Shown here: one piece after another, positions 46,640 to 57,594 of the stretch
How the letters are laid out: the number at the start of each line of letters is the position of its first letter
How positions within the stretch are numbered: the first letter of the stretch is position 1
Assembly: GCF_014356525.2 (NCBI RefSeq)
Contig: NC_052504.1
Coordinates: 60,623,637 to 60,687,636 of the forward strand
Length of the DNA stretch: 64,000 nt
Source of the DNA: Nilaparvata lugens
Lineage: Eukaryota; Arthropoda; Insecta; Hemiptera; Delphacidae
Direction: 5' to 3'
The notes under the pieces: generated by a model
What the model was told of the DNA's origin: nothing
Seen by the model: the letters and a program-made list of their open reading frames with translations, nothing else
Databases searched by the model: none
Program-made: the position numbers and the translations under genes

Positions 46640-48662
46640 CTCAGTCTTTATCTGGTAAGGCTTTGTTATATTAGGTTGGAAAATGCTTGGTTAGAGGGGA
46701 GCTCAATGGTTGGGCTGGACTGCATTTGTTAGTTCGAGTTAGGCTTTGTTGGGTTGGGGATAATAAAAAACTCAGGTTACAAAGGTTTGGTTGAAAAAGG
46801 TTAGGTTAGGGGAGGTTAGGTTGGAAAGATTTTGCATAGAAAGGATTTGGTTAGGAGGCATTAGCTTCGAAACACTTAGGTTGAGAAAATCTTAGGTTAG
46901 GAGATACTTAGGCTAGGAAACTGTTGGGTTGGGAAAAATTAGGTTAGAAAAAGCTTTGGTTTGTGAGAAGCTTAGGTTATGAAAAGCTTTGGTTGGGGAA
47001 AGCTTCGATTGGGAAATGCTTAGGTTAAAAAAAGCACAAGTTAGGGAAAGCTTAGGTTGGGGAAAAATTGGTGAGGAAAAGCTAAGGTTGGAAAAATCTA
47101 AGGTTAGGGAAAGCCTATGTTAGGAAAAGATAAGGTTAGGAGAAGCTAAGGTAAGGAAAAGCTTTGGTTGGGGAAAGCTTAGGTTAAGAAAACCTTGGGT
47201 GAGGAATAAGCTTAAGTTGGAAAAGCTCTGGTTAGGAAAGCTTAGGTTAGGAGAAGCTAAGGTTGGGAGAATCTAAGGTTGAGTGAAGCTTAGGTTAGGG
47301 AAAGCTTTGGTTAGTGAAAGCTTAGGTGAGGAAAAGCTTTAAGTTAGGAGAAACTTAGGTTAGGTTGGGTTAGGTTAGGTTAGGTTAGGAAAAGCTTAGG
47401 TTAGGTAGGTTGGGTTAGGTTAGGAAAAGCTTAGGTTAGGTTGGGTTAGGTTAGGTTAGGTTGGGTTAGTTAGGTTAGGAAAGCTTAGGTTAGGTAAGGT
47501 TAGGTTAGGAAAAGCTTAGGTTAGGTTAGGTTGGGTTAGGTTAGGTTAGGTTAGGTTAGGAAAAGCTTAGGTTAGGTTAGGTTAGGTTAGGTTAGGTTGG
47601 GTTAGGTTAGGTTAGGTTAGGTTAGGAAAAGCTTAGGTTAGGTTGGTTAGGTTAGTTGGTTAGGTTAGTTAGGTTAGGTTAGGAAAGCTTAGGTTAGGTT
47701 AGGTTAGGTTGGGTTAAGTTAGGTTAGGTTAGGTTAGGTTAGGAAAAGCTTAGGTTAGGTTAGGTTAGGTTAGGAAAAGCTTAGGTTAGGTTAGGTTGGG
47801 TTAGGTTAGGAAAAGCTTAGGTTAGGTTGGGTTAGGTTAGGTTAGTTAGGTTAGGTTAGGTTAGGAAAAGCTAGGTTAGGTAAGGTTAGGTTAGGAAAAG
47901 CTTAGGTTAGGTTAGGTTGGGTTAGGTTAGGTTAGGTTAGGTTAGGAAAAGCTTAGGTTAGGTTAGGAAAAGCTTAGGTTAGTTAGGTTGGGTTAGGTTA
48001 GGTTAGGTTAGGTTAGGAAAAGCTTAGGTTAGGTTAGGTTAGGTTAGGTTGGGTTAGGTTAGGTTAGGTTAGGTTGGGAAAAGCTTAGGTTAGGTTAGGT
48101 TAGGTTGGTTAAGTTAGGTTAGGTTAGGTTAGGTTAGGAAAGCTTAGGTTAGGTTAGGTAGGTTAGGAAAAGCTTAGGTTAGGTTAGGTAGGTTGGGTTA
48201 GGTTAGGAAAAGCTTAGGTTAGGTAAAGCTTAGGTTAGGAAAAGCTAGGGTTGGGGAAAGCTTTGGTTGGAAAAAGTTAAAATTGGGGAAACCTCAGGTT
48301 AGGAGAAGCTTAGGTTAGGAGAAGCTAACGTTAGGTAAAGCTTAGGTTAGGAAAAGCTTAGGTTAGGTTGGGAAAAGCTTTGGTTAGTGAAAGCTTAGGT
48401 TAGGAAAAGCTTTAGGTTGGGAAAAGCTTTGAGTTGGGAAAAACTTAGGTTAGGAGAAGCAAAGGTTAGGATAAGCTTAGGTCAGGAAAAAGTCAAGTGT
48501 TAGGGAAAGCTTAGGTTAGAAGAAGCTAAGGTTAGGAGAAGCTAAGGTTAGGTAAAGCTTATGTTAGGAAAAGCTTTGGTTAGTTAAAGCTTAGGTTAGG
48601 AAAAGCTTTAGGTTGGGAAAAACTCTAGTTAGGTGAAGCTAATTTTAGGAAAATCTCAGATT
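46640..48662. repeat. Interstitial (TTAGG)n / AAAAGC array
   Basis: A roughly 2 kb array. The core (about 47340-48240) consists of runs of 2-8 TTAGG units separated by AAAAGC, so the typical join is TTAGGAAAAGCTTAGG with a HindIII site. The edges are made of more diverged single units (TTGGTTGGGGAAAGCTT and similar). TTAGG is the ancestral arthropod telomere repeat. Non-array sequence on both sides shows it is internal, not a chromosome end. Confidence 0.95.
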
Positions 48663-49435
48663 AGAAAAAGTTTAGTTTAGGAGAGATCTGTTCTTGGCCC
48701 AGGCTCAGTAAGCTTTGGTCATACTTGTTCAGGTTAGTAATTATTTGACTTGATTCAAGAGTTCTGTTGTGTATTTTTGAAAGAATAAGAACTCTCAGTA
48801 GAATTATTTCAATGATCTTTATTGAACACTTTATATTATTGTTAAGTCGATACGATACAGAATAGAAAATACTAGAACAGGTGAACAGCGCCTTATGAAT
48901 GTGTCTGTCTTTGTGTTTCAAATTCAATGCCTGTCTGATCTTTTTGAATGTTGTAGTGTAGAAATGTACAATGGATAATAATTTAGATTATAATGCAAAT
49001 GTTTGTAATATTCATATCATATTCATGTAAAATAAATGTTGTTGGTAATAAATTGAATCAGTGTTTTCTTCATTTCTGTGCAATATTTTATGTTGACTAC
49101 TCTGTTTAGGCGGTAGTTCAAATATATATATAACAAGTTCATTCAATTAAAATGTATCATTGTCATAAGAAAATGTGATTAAGAGTAAAGGTTTGTACAT
49201 TGTCCACCACTTCTTCAACTCCTAGTTCTTAACATTATAGTTCTTTCCATACTCAAAGAGTCTCCACTATTGAAAAATCTCTTTATCTTAACTCTTGAAT
49301 CCTATCTCAATGTTCAATTGTTCTATTCAATCATCTTAATTACTATAAATATAAATGACTTGAACCTGACATAAATTGACCAGAACTAATTGTTTTTTTA
49401 ATGTTTAAATTAGTATTTTAGGATAGAATTATATT
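48663..49435. other. AT-rich non-coding stretch
   Basis: No gene or repeat boundary recognised. Confidence 0.4.
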
Positions 49436-49510
49436 ACCGACACCTATTTTTTCTTCCTCTTCAATTAAAAAAAATTGATTGATATCTTAAAAAATAGTTG
49501 AGATACAATT
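49436..49510 (+). repeat. Partial copy of the 50990-51285 repeat
   Basis: GACACCTATTTTTTCTTCC followed by a poly-A-like run and ATAGTTGAGATA matches the start of the 51.0 kb copy. Confidence 0.65.
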
Positions 49511-49686
49511 TTTGTGAGATACAATTATTGTTAGTCACATAAACCAAAAATTACCAATTTCTGTTCTGTTTCAGGGTCAGCTTTAGAAAGTTAATGTTAA
49601 TTAATGAAAAACTCCCCAGAATAATATCTAATTTCTATTTAATTCATCGATTAATCAATTATATTGTATTCCAATGTCCATGCTTG

Positions 49687-50745
49687 CAGTAGCGGCTCGT
49701 GATCTTCTAGCTTGGGGGTTCAACCTCATGATCTATTGGAGAGAAAGGTCAATAGGATATAGAGTATTGCGCATAATCAAGTGTAAACGTGATTGATAAT
49801 AATTACACCCCAAAGGTTGAGCTTATTTTCTACAATGTAAATTTTTTGTCCTGTTCATATTTTTCTTGTTTGATTTTTACTTCGAGAGTTGGTCACCATT
49901 ATGTTTTATTTTACACCTACCCTCAATATTAATATTGTTTGTATTTAACAAATACTGAACCTTATTCATATTTCTTCATCAAAATGCTGTTACGGTAACA
50001 CAATAAATTATATTCACACTCTCACTAAAAGAAAAAAAATGAACACACTAGAAATACTACGAATACAAAAAACCCACTAGAAATTACTATATTCTTCTAC
50101 ACGCAAAACAAATTTATATAACGAAAAATGCAGTGAGATCTATCACAACTATAAACAGTGTATACCCGTAACCATACCGTATAACCTCAAAACTGTCACG
50201 CTTAGGCTACTTCTTGTTTACCGCTTTTTTACTGTTTACTGCCACCAAATTTAAATTATTGGTTATAAGCAAGTTCAAGATGGCACTGTATCCGTATCAC
50301 GAATACTCACGATTCATTCCGAGGTTTACCGAATGCTTCACTTGCCTCGGCTAGGTTCGGCTACTCTCGGATGAACTCGTGCAAACTTGGTTCACACAGG
50401 ATTGTGAACCAAATCCGTGCTAGCAAACCGATTCCCCTCCTCCGTTCCACTACCATACCCAGCCCTGTTTCTGGGTTCACATCGGGAAATGAACACTGCT
50501 TTCCATCTCCACCATTCCATCGTCATTCCATTCGGTGCTGTTTCAAGCAAGCCACTCCGGGCTCTCAGGCACCGGCCGCAAAACATCGACATTAAGTTTA
50601 CGTAGATGAAAAATGTTGTGATGTAATTTAATGAGTATAAAATAGAAATATAATTATTTGAGTTGCAAATTCATCATTGTGTAGGAAGTTGATTCAATTC
50701 TGGGGGTTCAATGAACCATTGAACACATAGGACGAGCCGCCACTG
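49687..50745. mobile_element. Non-autonomous hAT element with 8 bp target duplication
   Basis: The left end CAGTAGCGGCTCGTG and the complement of the right end CAGTGGCGGCTCGTC are near-identical TIRs of hAT type. The 8 bp flanks are identical: CATGCTTG at 49679-49686 and 50746-50753. No transposase is encoded. The interior is partly GC-rich (50290-50605), with a TTGGTTCACA/TGTGAACCAA hairpin. Confidence 0.88.
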
Positions 50746-50989
50746 CATGCTTGCCTGTAGTTACCTCTTCAATCACTTTCGAAGAAGTTGAATTGATGCG
50801 AACATTCATTCGAGCAATCGCTTATTTTGAAATCTTTAATTTGGCCATAACATATGAATCAGCTGTGCTATTGGCTTCATTAATCACAGTTCATTCTTCA
50901 TTGTTTACATAACATCATTCTTCATTGTTGAGTCTCACTTCAGAAATTCAAACTGTTTTTTTTTAATGTTTTAAAAAGTCTTTCAAAAT

Positions 50990-51285
50990 AAAATTCATAG
51001 AAGCAACACCTATTTTTCCTTCTTCTTCATCAAAAAAAAAATTGAGTTGATACCTTCAAAAATAGTTGAGATAATAATATATTTAGAATCGTCCATTCTT
51101 CAAAATAAGGTTAGTTTTGAAACAGCTATTTCTAATATTAAAATCTAACTAAATTGTATAAAAATAGGCTAGCGCGCTTTATTTTTTCCTCCTCTTTTAT
51201 TTAAAAAAAAATTTGAGTCGATATCTTCAATAATAACTGAGATAACAGGGGGAGCATGCCGGCTAGAATTTTGCCGAAAATAATT
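50990..51285 (+). repeat. Dispersed repeat (partner of 45395-45665)
   Basis: See the inverted copy at 45.4 kb. Runs from AACACCTATTTTTCCTTC to ACAGGGGGAGCATGCCGGC. Confidence 0.75.
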
Positions 51286-51715
51286 CTGAAATAACCTTTC
51301 AATATTATTCATACCGGTACGAGTAAGTCTAACCTATAATGTGTAGATTAACTGAAAACCAAGGAGGATCGTGGAGACGAAACAATAGGCTATTTAAAAT
51401 GTTTCTTTTTAAAAGAAAAATTGTTTATACAGCGCTCTCAATGTGTTACACGGCGAACTAAGAGCAGCCATGACAGAGAGAGGCAGAAGAGCATCTATTG
51501 CCAGTCTGCCACTACAGGATTGATTTCTATGACTAATTATTATATTTATGATGATGATGATGATGATATTGCAAACTTGACTGGAATGAACTATAGACAT
51601 CAGCTGATATTATATGATCATGTTAGGCCGGTATTAGATAGTAATAGTATTAGACGGTAACATGAAAAAAGATGAAAATAATATGATTTCCTACAACTTA
51701 TTTCATTATGATCTG

Positions 51716-51968
51716 CATATGACAAAAAAAATTAAGGTACCCCAATTCTATACGTTTCAAGGTCCCCTGAGTCCAAAAAAGTGTTTTTTCTATATAAATA
51801 TAGAGATTACAATTTTGTGAATCAGTATAAAGAAAAAAATAGAAAAGAGATATCTATCGACGGCTATGGATGATGCAATGATTATAACAGCTGATTTATA
51901 TTTCTGTGTGTGGTCAGCTCACAAATCTTGATAAAATAATGATTAAATGTAAACTTTGAAGGACCGTA
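51716..51968 (+). repeat. Composite repeat: AAGGTACCCC start fused to the window-start family
   Basis: 51730-51785 matches the AAGGTACCCCAATT...CCCCTGAGTCC segment of 52.1 kb. 51799-51968 is the inverted partner of 1-170, ending GTAAACTTTGAAGGACCGTA. Confidence 0.7.
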
Positions 51969-52125
51969 GGAAAGAGTCCTGAAGTCTGATCATAAAGGCT
52001 ATAAACCTGCTCCTGAACATAACAAACACAACTAATCAAAAATCATCAAATTCGGTGCACACATAAAAAAGTTCTTGAATGTCAAAATTTGAGGCTCGAT
52101 TTGATTTTTATTACTTTCCTTGCTC

Positions 52126-52243
52126 TATTACCATAGGTAAGGAAAGTATTGCTTTCCGAAAAAAATTAAGGTACCCCAATTTCTAAATTTCTATACGTTT
52201 CAAGGTCCCCTGAGTCCAAAAAAGTGGTTTTTGGGTATTGGTC

Positions 52244-52303
<60 letters not shown>

Positions 52304-52975
52304 AGTGTATGTGCGTCTGTGTACACGATATCTCATCTCCCAATTAATGGAATGACTTGAAATTTGGAACTTAAGGTCCTTACACTATAAGGATCCGACA
52401 CGAACAATTTCGATCAAATGCAATATTCTAGATGGCGGGTGAAATGGCGAAAATGTTGTCAAAAACAGGGTTTTTCGCGATTTTCTCAAAAATGGCTACA
52501 ACGATTTTGATCAAATTCATACCTAAAATAGTCATTGATAAGCTATATCGGCAACTGCCACAAGTCCCATATCTGTAAAAAATCAGGAGCACTGCACCAT
52601 CTATGCAAAGTTTGATTTTAGATTTCCATATTATCAGGCTTCAGATACAATTTAAACAAAAAAATTCAATTGGAAAAAATTGAGCATGAAATCTCTACAA
52701 TTGATGTTCATAACATTTTCACCTAAAATTGAAAATAAGCTCGGAATTAGAGAAAATAAGATTTTTCAATTGCAAACTGTTGGCAACAGTTGATTCTATT
52801 AAATCATTCACTATGAAGAGATAGCAGACTTCGTGTGTCTCCAGTGTTATTTTCCTGTCACCAGCTGGCTCAGATCTTAGAAAAGTGAACTTGAGATGCG
52901 CGGGAACACTAGCGTCAGTTGATCAATTTTCATAATGGCAAGGAAAGTTTTGTGAGTGCACCACACCAGATTTTT
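52126..52975 (+). repeat. Long dispersed repeat with TG microsatellite
   Basis: Starts ACTTTCCTTGCTCTATTACC with an internal inverted AAGGAAAGT, continues AAGGTACCCC, TCCCCTGAGTCC, a (TG)n run (52243-52301) and a block with GATCCGACACGAACAATTTC and ATGGCGGGTGAAATGGCG. It ends near GGCAAGGAAAGTTTTGTGAG and CACCACACCAGATTTTTT. Non-coding. I associate this family with planthopper genomes from memory. Confidence 0.65.
52243..52301. repeat. (TG)n microsatellite
   Basis: A nearly pure GT run inside the preceding repeat. Confidence 0.95.
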
Positions 52976-54426
52976 TGACTATCATACTTTGCCTTCTTGT
53001 TTTGAACTTAGAGATACAGTAATGTAGATAAGTACCATAAGCTGGTATCATAGAAACATCTTCATAAACTTGTTTTTTTGAATTCCACACGCAAAATAGC
53101 ATAAAAAATAATCCAATTTCTAAAATCATAATTTTGCAGTCACGGTATGGCATTTCAACTTAGAAGAGCACTTGTACGGCTAAGCAGTATTAACACTGTA
53201 ACTTAATTATTACTTAATGGCAGTATTTACTTACACTGTAAGATAATTATTATCTTTCTACATTGTCAAAAACAGATTGGCATCGTTGTAGAGCAAGAAA
53301 AAGATAGTACTACTTGCTTTGTCGAATAATAGACAAGGATAGCAACACCAAAGTTGATCAAATACTGTCATTATAATGTGGACCTCACTATACATTAATT
53401 TCACCAAGGCTTCAAGTAAAGCAATTCAAACAATTAATTTTATGGATGTATAACAACTGTAATACATATATTTAGAATGTTCAATGAAAATTCAATGTAG
53501 TATTTATAAAATAATAACTGATTTGCACCTTGTCTTTTATGCAAGTTTCCATTATATCAATAGGGCCATTCAAGTTTTCCGCCGCTTTTGCCTCTCTCTG
53601 TCATGGCTGCCAATGTTCAATTCGTAGCAGGAATAGCAGTCACTCAGCCACGAACGATCTTAACGACAGAGAAAACGCAAATAGACCAAAGGCAACCCCA
53701 CGTGACCTCACTACCAACATAACGGTTTAAAACTTCTACTGATCATTTTTTAGGTTATGTTTAGCGGAATTGTAATGTAAGGATATTAGGTTATATTTTA
53801 TCAACAAACTGAACAGTCAACATGTTTAAGATGTAACAAAGTACAGTAGATACAAAATTATTCATTACTTGGTAGGTTTATTCTTAGAAATGAGACATAA
53901 CATTGATGAATTCGTTTAAAACAGAAAGTTGAAACGGTTAATAGTATGATTAGGCTATTCATCACTGTACCAGGTAAGATAATATTGCCTAGGCCCTATT
54001 TGAAATAATTTTTAGATTTTAACATTTAAAATGTAACTTCGAAACAAGTATTGCTAATTATACAGAACAGTCACTTTTAGTTTTAATAAAACCATACGAT
54101 TCCCCGATCCATGGACCGTGGCGATTAACTTACACTGGATAAGTAATAACGTAAATGCTTGTCACTTATAATTTTTGCCTGTCCATACTCAGGTAGGCTA
54201 CAAGAAATCGGGACCTGATTAGGAAACTTAGATACTGTAATCTTGAATATTGAATAGGCTACCTACCAACTGAAAAATGTTATTGATAAAACATGTAAAA
54301 ACAATAATTAGGATTATTAGAATCTGCTGTATTTTCAGCCTAAAGAAAGAACGGTAGAGTTAGGAATACAGTAGTTATTAGTCAATCTAAAGGAAAACAA
54401 AATTAATACGAACATATTTAATAGCC
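52976..54426. other. AT-rich non-coding stretch
   Basis: No gene recognised. A slightly more GC-rich patch at 53575-53710 contains CAGCCATGACAGAGAGAGGC on the minus strand, a word also present on the plus strand at 51464. Confidence 0.4.
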
Positions 54427-54444
54427 ATAACCCTTCGTTTGGCA

Positions 54445-54462
54445 TGTATCCTTTTGGATACA
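54445..54462. promoter_or_regulatory. 18 bp palindrome in piggyBac left end
   Basis: TGTATCCTTTTGGATACA: two perfect 7 bp arms (TGTATCC/GGATACA) around TTTT, 15 bp inside the terminal inverted repeat. It could be a transposase or host-factor site. Confidence 0.5.
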
Positions 54463-54582
54463 TTGATTTCAAAAATTCAAAGATCAAAAGATCCAGTTTG
54501 AACCACTTTTATGAGATACATTGTCTGATTGCTAGAACCATCTAGCGGTCACTAAGAGAACTATTCCGACTACAATATCAAA

Positions 54583-54618
54583 ATGGAGGACTGTCCACCC
54601 AAACCAGGTGTACATAAG
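54583..54618 (+). CDS. piggyBac transposase, candidate first exon
   Basis: ATG followed by MEDCPPKPGVHK (12 codons), ending AAG before a consensus donor GTGAGT. The matching acceptor TCTCATTTCAG ends at 54986, and exon 2 begins REPQYRGRTHK in the same phase (0). The start used by the longest open frame (54882) would add 35 hydrophobic residues translated from the intron, so this spliced start is the better model. Confidence 0.65.
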
Positions 54619-54817
54619 GTGAGTAAATTTCGTATATTTAGTATATTTCTCACTTTGTCAACTATGTAGCATTCTAAATTGATAAATAATGTTTTGAACA
54701 ATTATTTTCAGCATAGATTACTGATATATCAGTAAAAATAACCTCACAATAAGAAGTGCAAATTGAGTGTATCCAAATACATCGCCAAGCCAATTAACTA
54801 ATTCTGCTTGTTGAAGC

Positions 54818-54835
54818 TGTATCCATTTGGATACA
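54818..54835. promoter_or_regulatory. 18 bp palindrome in the piggyBac intron
   Basis: TGTATCCATTTGGATACA: the same arms as the site at 54445 with a different 4 bp centre. A partial version (TGTATCCAAATACAT) lies at 54768 and related words occur near 57396 and 57443. Confidence 0.5.
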
Positions 54836-54986
54836 TTGCAAAGTCCTCACATTGTTATGAAAATTTTAATACAATCATATATTGATATTCATCATTTTCA
54901 TTCACATTACTGTTAATTATCTCTTTTCTTTTCTAGACTTTTATGTTCATTATTATAATTTTTACATGAATCTGTTCTCATTTCAG

Positions 54987-57054
54987 AGGGAACCACAGTA
55001 CAGAGGTCGCACGCATAAAATTGTCGAACTGGCTCAGCTCACCAATGTGTTCATTCCTGATCCAGCTATTTCCGAAGAGAGTGATGTGGAGGATATTGGA
55101 GAATTGCAAAATCAATTCCAGGACCAAGATTCTGACAACAGTTCAGTTCCACCATCATTGACTTCATCTCTACAAGATTTATTGGCTCAGTTGGAAGAAG
55201 AGGATCAACAAGGTAATGATTTATTATCCAAACTCAATATTCATGATATTTTGGAAGAGGAACCCTTCGAAATAGTTCCTGACAACGTGCAAGCTTCATC
55301 TAATTCCAACCGTAACAGTAACTTTGGAATGGAGTTCAACAAAATAATTGGGCCACATGATAAAATGTCAGCTTCATCCAGTTTCAATATAGGTGACAAT
55401 AGATCCATCACAAGTGCTTCTACATCCACCTCTTCATCTCTCAAACAAAAAAGGATAAATGGCAAAAAAGCAAAAACATCAGCTAAGAAAGGGACAAAAA
55501 AAAGAAAGGTACCACCAAAACAGCCTTGCAAGAATACTTTTAACTTTACCAAGGATCCATTCACGGGGAATGTTGATAATATTTTAGTAGATAGATTTGA
55601 TGTGCCACAAAATATTCTCTCAGAGACAGAATATTTTTGTAAAATGTTCTCTGAAGACATATTTGAAGTTATTGTTTTGAGAACAAATCAGCGGTCTGTT
55701 CACGAGACTGGAGTTTCAATAAATACGTCAAAAGCAGAGATCAAGGATTTTTTAGCAATTAACTTGTTTATGGGAGTCATTAAATTGCCAGCTTATGTGG
55801 ATTGGAGCAGGGCATTCCGTGTTTCCAAAATTGCAGGAATAATGCCTCTAAAACGTTATCAGAAACTAAGAAAGTATATAAGATTTGTAGACCCTACTGA
55901 GACTTCGAATGAAAGGTACTTCAAGATAAAACCAATAATTCTTGACATAATTAGGCGGAATTGTCACAGTATTGCAAATGAAAAGCACCAGTCGATAGAT
56001 GAAATGATGGCACCTTTCAAAGGAACACGTGCTGGATACAATACACGAAAACAATACATCAAATCAAAGCCCCATAAATGGGGGTTTAAAATATTTGTTC
56101 GATCAGGTGTTTCTGGAATCATCTATGACTTCATTGTTTATGGAGAAGAAATTTCATTGCCAGCAATAAAGGAAAACTTTGGACTTGGAGGGAAAGTTGT
56201 ACTCAAATTATGCAAGACCATCCCTGAGCCTTGCTTGACTGCAATCTATTTTGATAATTTCTTTACTTCTTTGGAACTATTGTACTACCTGAGAGAAACA
56301 TATGGAATCTTAGCACTTGGCACAATTAGGAATAATCGACTTCGTGGATGTGAGATTGGCATGAAAGAGAAGAAAGCAGAACGAGGATCTTCTATTGAAG
56401 AGGCTGACAATGAGAAGAAATTGTTATTGTAAAATGGACTGATAATAAAGACGTTCTACTGGCAAGCAATTTTGTTGGGAAACAACCTCTTACTACTGTA
56501 AAACGTTTTTCAAAAACTGTAAAACGTTTTTCAAAAGCAGAAGGAAGAAAAGTCGATGTCTCTTGCCCAAAAATTGTGAAAGAGTACAACAAGCATATGG
56601 GTAGGGTTGACTTGTCTGACATGCTTATCTCACTGTATAGGTCAGGCATCAAATCCAAACGTTGGTACTTATCTCTTTTCTCTCATTTATTAGATCTATG
56701 TGTGAACAATGCTGGTTGCTGATGAGGAGAGACTCCACATTGCTAGGAAAATCATGCATCCAATTGAAGGAGTTCAGGGCAAGAGTAGCCGAAGGACTGG
56801 CAACAAAGGACAAGCCTTCTAGAATGACGACTTCACCTCCAGCTCCTAAAACTTTTATCGAGACAACATCTGTACATCGCCCAGAACCAGAAGTCCGAAA
56901 TGATGGTCTACATCATTTTCCTGAGCGGGTAAAGAAGGGAAGATGCCGGCTCTGTGTAGGTGGACAAACAAGAACAGCTTGCAACAAGTGCAATATGCGC
57001 CTCTGCCTCACGTCAAAGAAGAACTGTTTTCACATTTTCCACAATAAAAAATGA
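54987..57054 (+). pseudogene. piggyBac transposase, main exon, two frameshifts
   Basis: The transposase cuts and pastes at TTAA. An acidic N-terminal part (EESDVEDIGELQNQ) is followed by a basic cluster with KKAKTSAKKGTKKRKV (likely nuclear signal). The DDE_Tnp_1_7 domain follows: SIDEMMAPFKGTRAG (first catalytic Asp, near 55995), WGFKIFVRSGVSG, AIYFDNFFTSLELL (second Asp, near 56253) and GRVDLSDMLISLYR (third Asp region, near 56605). The C-terminus is a Cys-rich zinc-binding domain (CRLCVGGQTRTACNKC, then CLTSKKNCFHIFH). A frameshift near 56415 ends the first open frame at 56432, and a one-base loss near 56720 shifts it again. A 21 bp in-frame tandem duplication repeats TVKRFSK at 56495-56536. 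All three catalytic Asp positions survive, so inactivation looks recent. Confidence 0.88.
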
Positions 57055-57350
57055 TTGCTTGAATAACAAAAACATTTATGGAACTTCCATTATATATGTT
57101 TTAATGATTTTAAATATTTCATTATTCAGAATATGAACACTTTTCTCACATTTTTATTTTTTTACAAATATTGTAGTTTTTTATTCTCACTGTGCAATTT
57201 TATATTTCTACAATTTTACTTTTTGTAAAAGATATAACTTGAATAATGTATTAAATATTATTATTGGTTTTTATAACCATTGGCAATTGATTTACACTTA
57301 TTTTTACCTTTTAGTACACTTGAAGAATATAAATTGTATTCAATTGAATA

Positions 57351-57458
57351 CATACTTAGCCAAGACTTGTTTCTAGCAGTATTGGCAATGTTTCTATTTG
57401 GATACATACTTAGCCGAGACATGTTCCTTGCAGTATTGGCAATGTATCTATTTGTATA
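57351..57458. repeat. 54 bp tandem repeat near piggyBac right end
   Basis: CATACTTAGCC followed by GCAGTATTGGCAATGT and CTATTTGGATA-type sequence occurs twice with period 54 (starts 57351 and 57405). The minus-strand open frame across it translates the repeat and is not a gene. Confidence 0.85.
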
Positions 57459-57594
57459 CACTGGAAAACAGCTGATTCTGAGAAAATAATGAAAAACTGA
57501 GACTGCTAATGTGTTTATTAGCCTAAATGTTACATCCAATCCTAATTTCATTGATTTTGGATGATGGATTTGTGTTTGCCAATCCAAGGGTTAA

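Larger units (their letters stand above)
54431..57590 (+). mobile_element. piggyBac element with TIRs (3.16 kb)
   Basis: The left end CCCTTCGTTTGGCA and the complement of the right end CCCTTGGATTGGCA match at 12 of 14 positions. The right flank is TTAA (57591-57594), the piggyBac target. The left flank reads ATAA (54427-54430), one change from TTAA. The transposase gene lies between in the plus orientation, with two 18 bp palindromes in the 5' region and a 54 bp tandem repeat near the 3' end. Confidence 0.85.

Noticed and set aside
46640..48662. True chromosome end
   Set aside because: TTAGG array is internal, interrupted by AAAAGC, and followed by 15 kb of other sequence.
46640..48662. CRISPR-like array
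   Set aside because: Repeat and spacer lengths do not fit and the genome is eukaryotic.
50371..50605. Overlapping small open frames in a GC-rich patch
   Set aside because: Frames in both strands overlap, as expected from GC-rich DNA; the patch is inside a hAT element and no domain is visible.
54882..54986. Start codon at 54882 for the piggyBac transposase
   Set aside because: The first 35 residues are intron-like and hydrophobic; splicing from 54583-54618 gives a better start.
55241..55660. 139-codon minus-strand frame
   Set aside because: Shadow of the piggyBac transposase coding region.
57261..57587. 108-codon minus-strand frame with repeated SRLSMYPNRNIANTA
   Set aside because: Translation of the 54 bp tandem repeat in the piggyBac end, opposite to the transposase.
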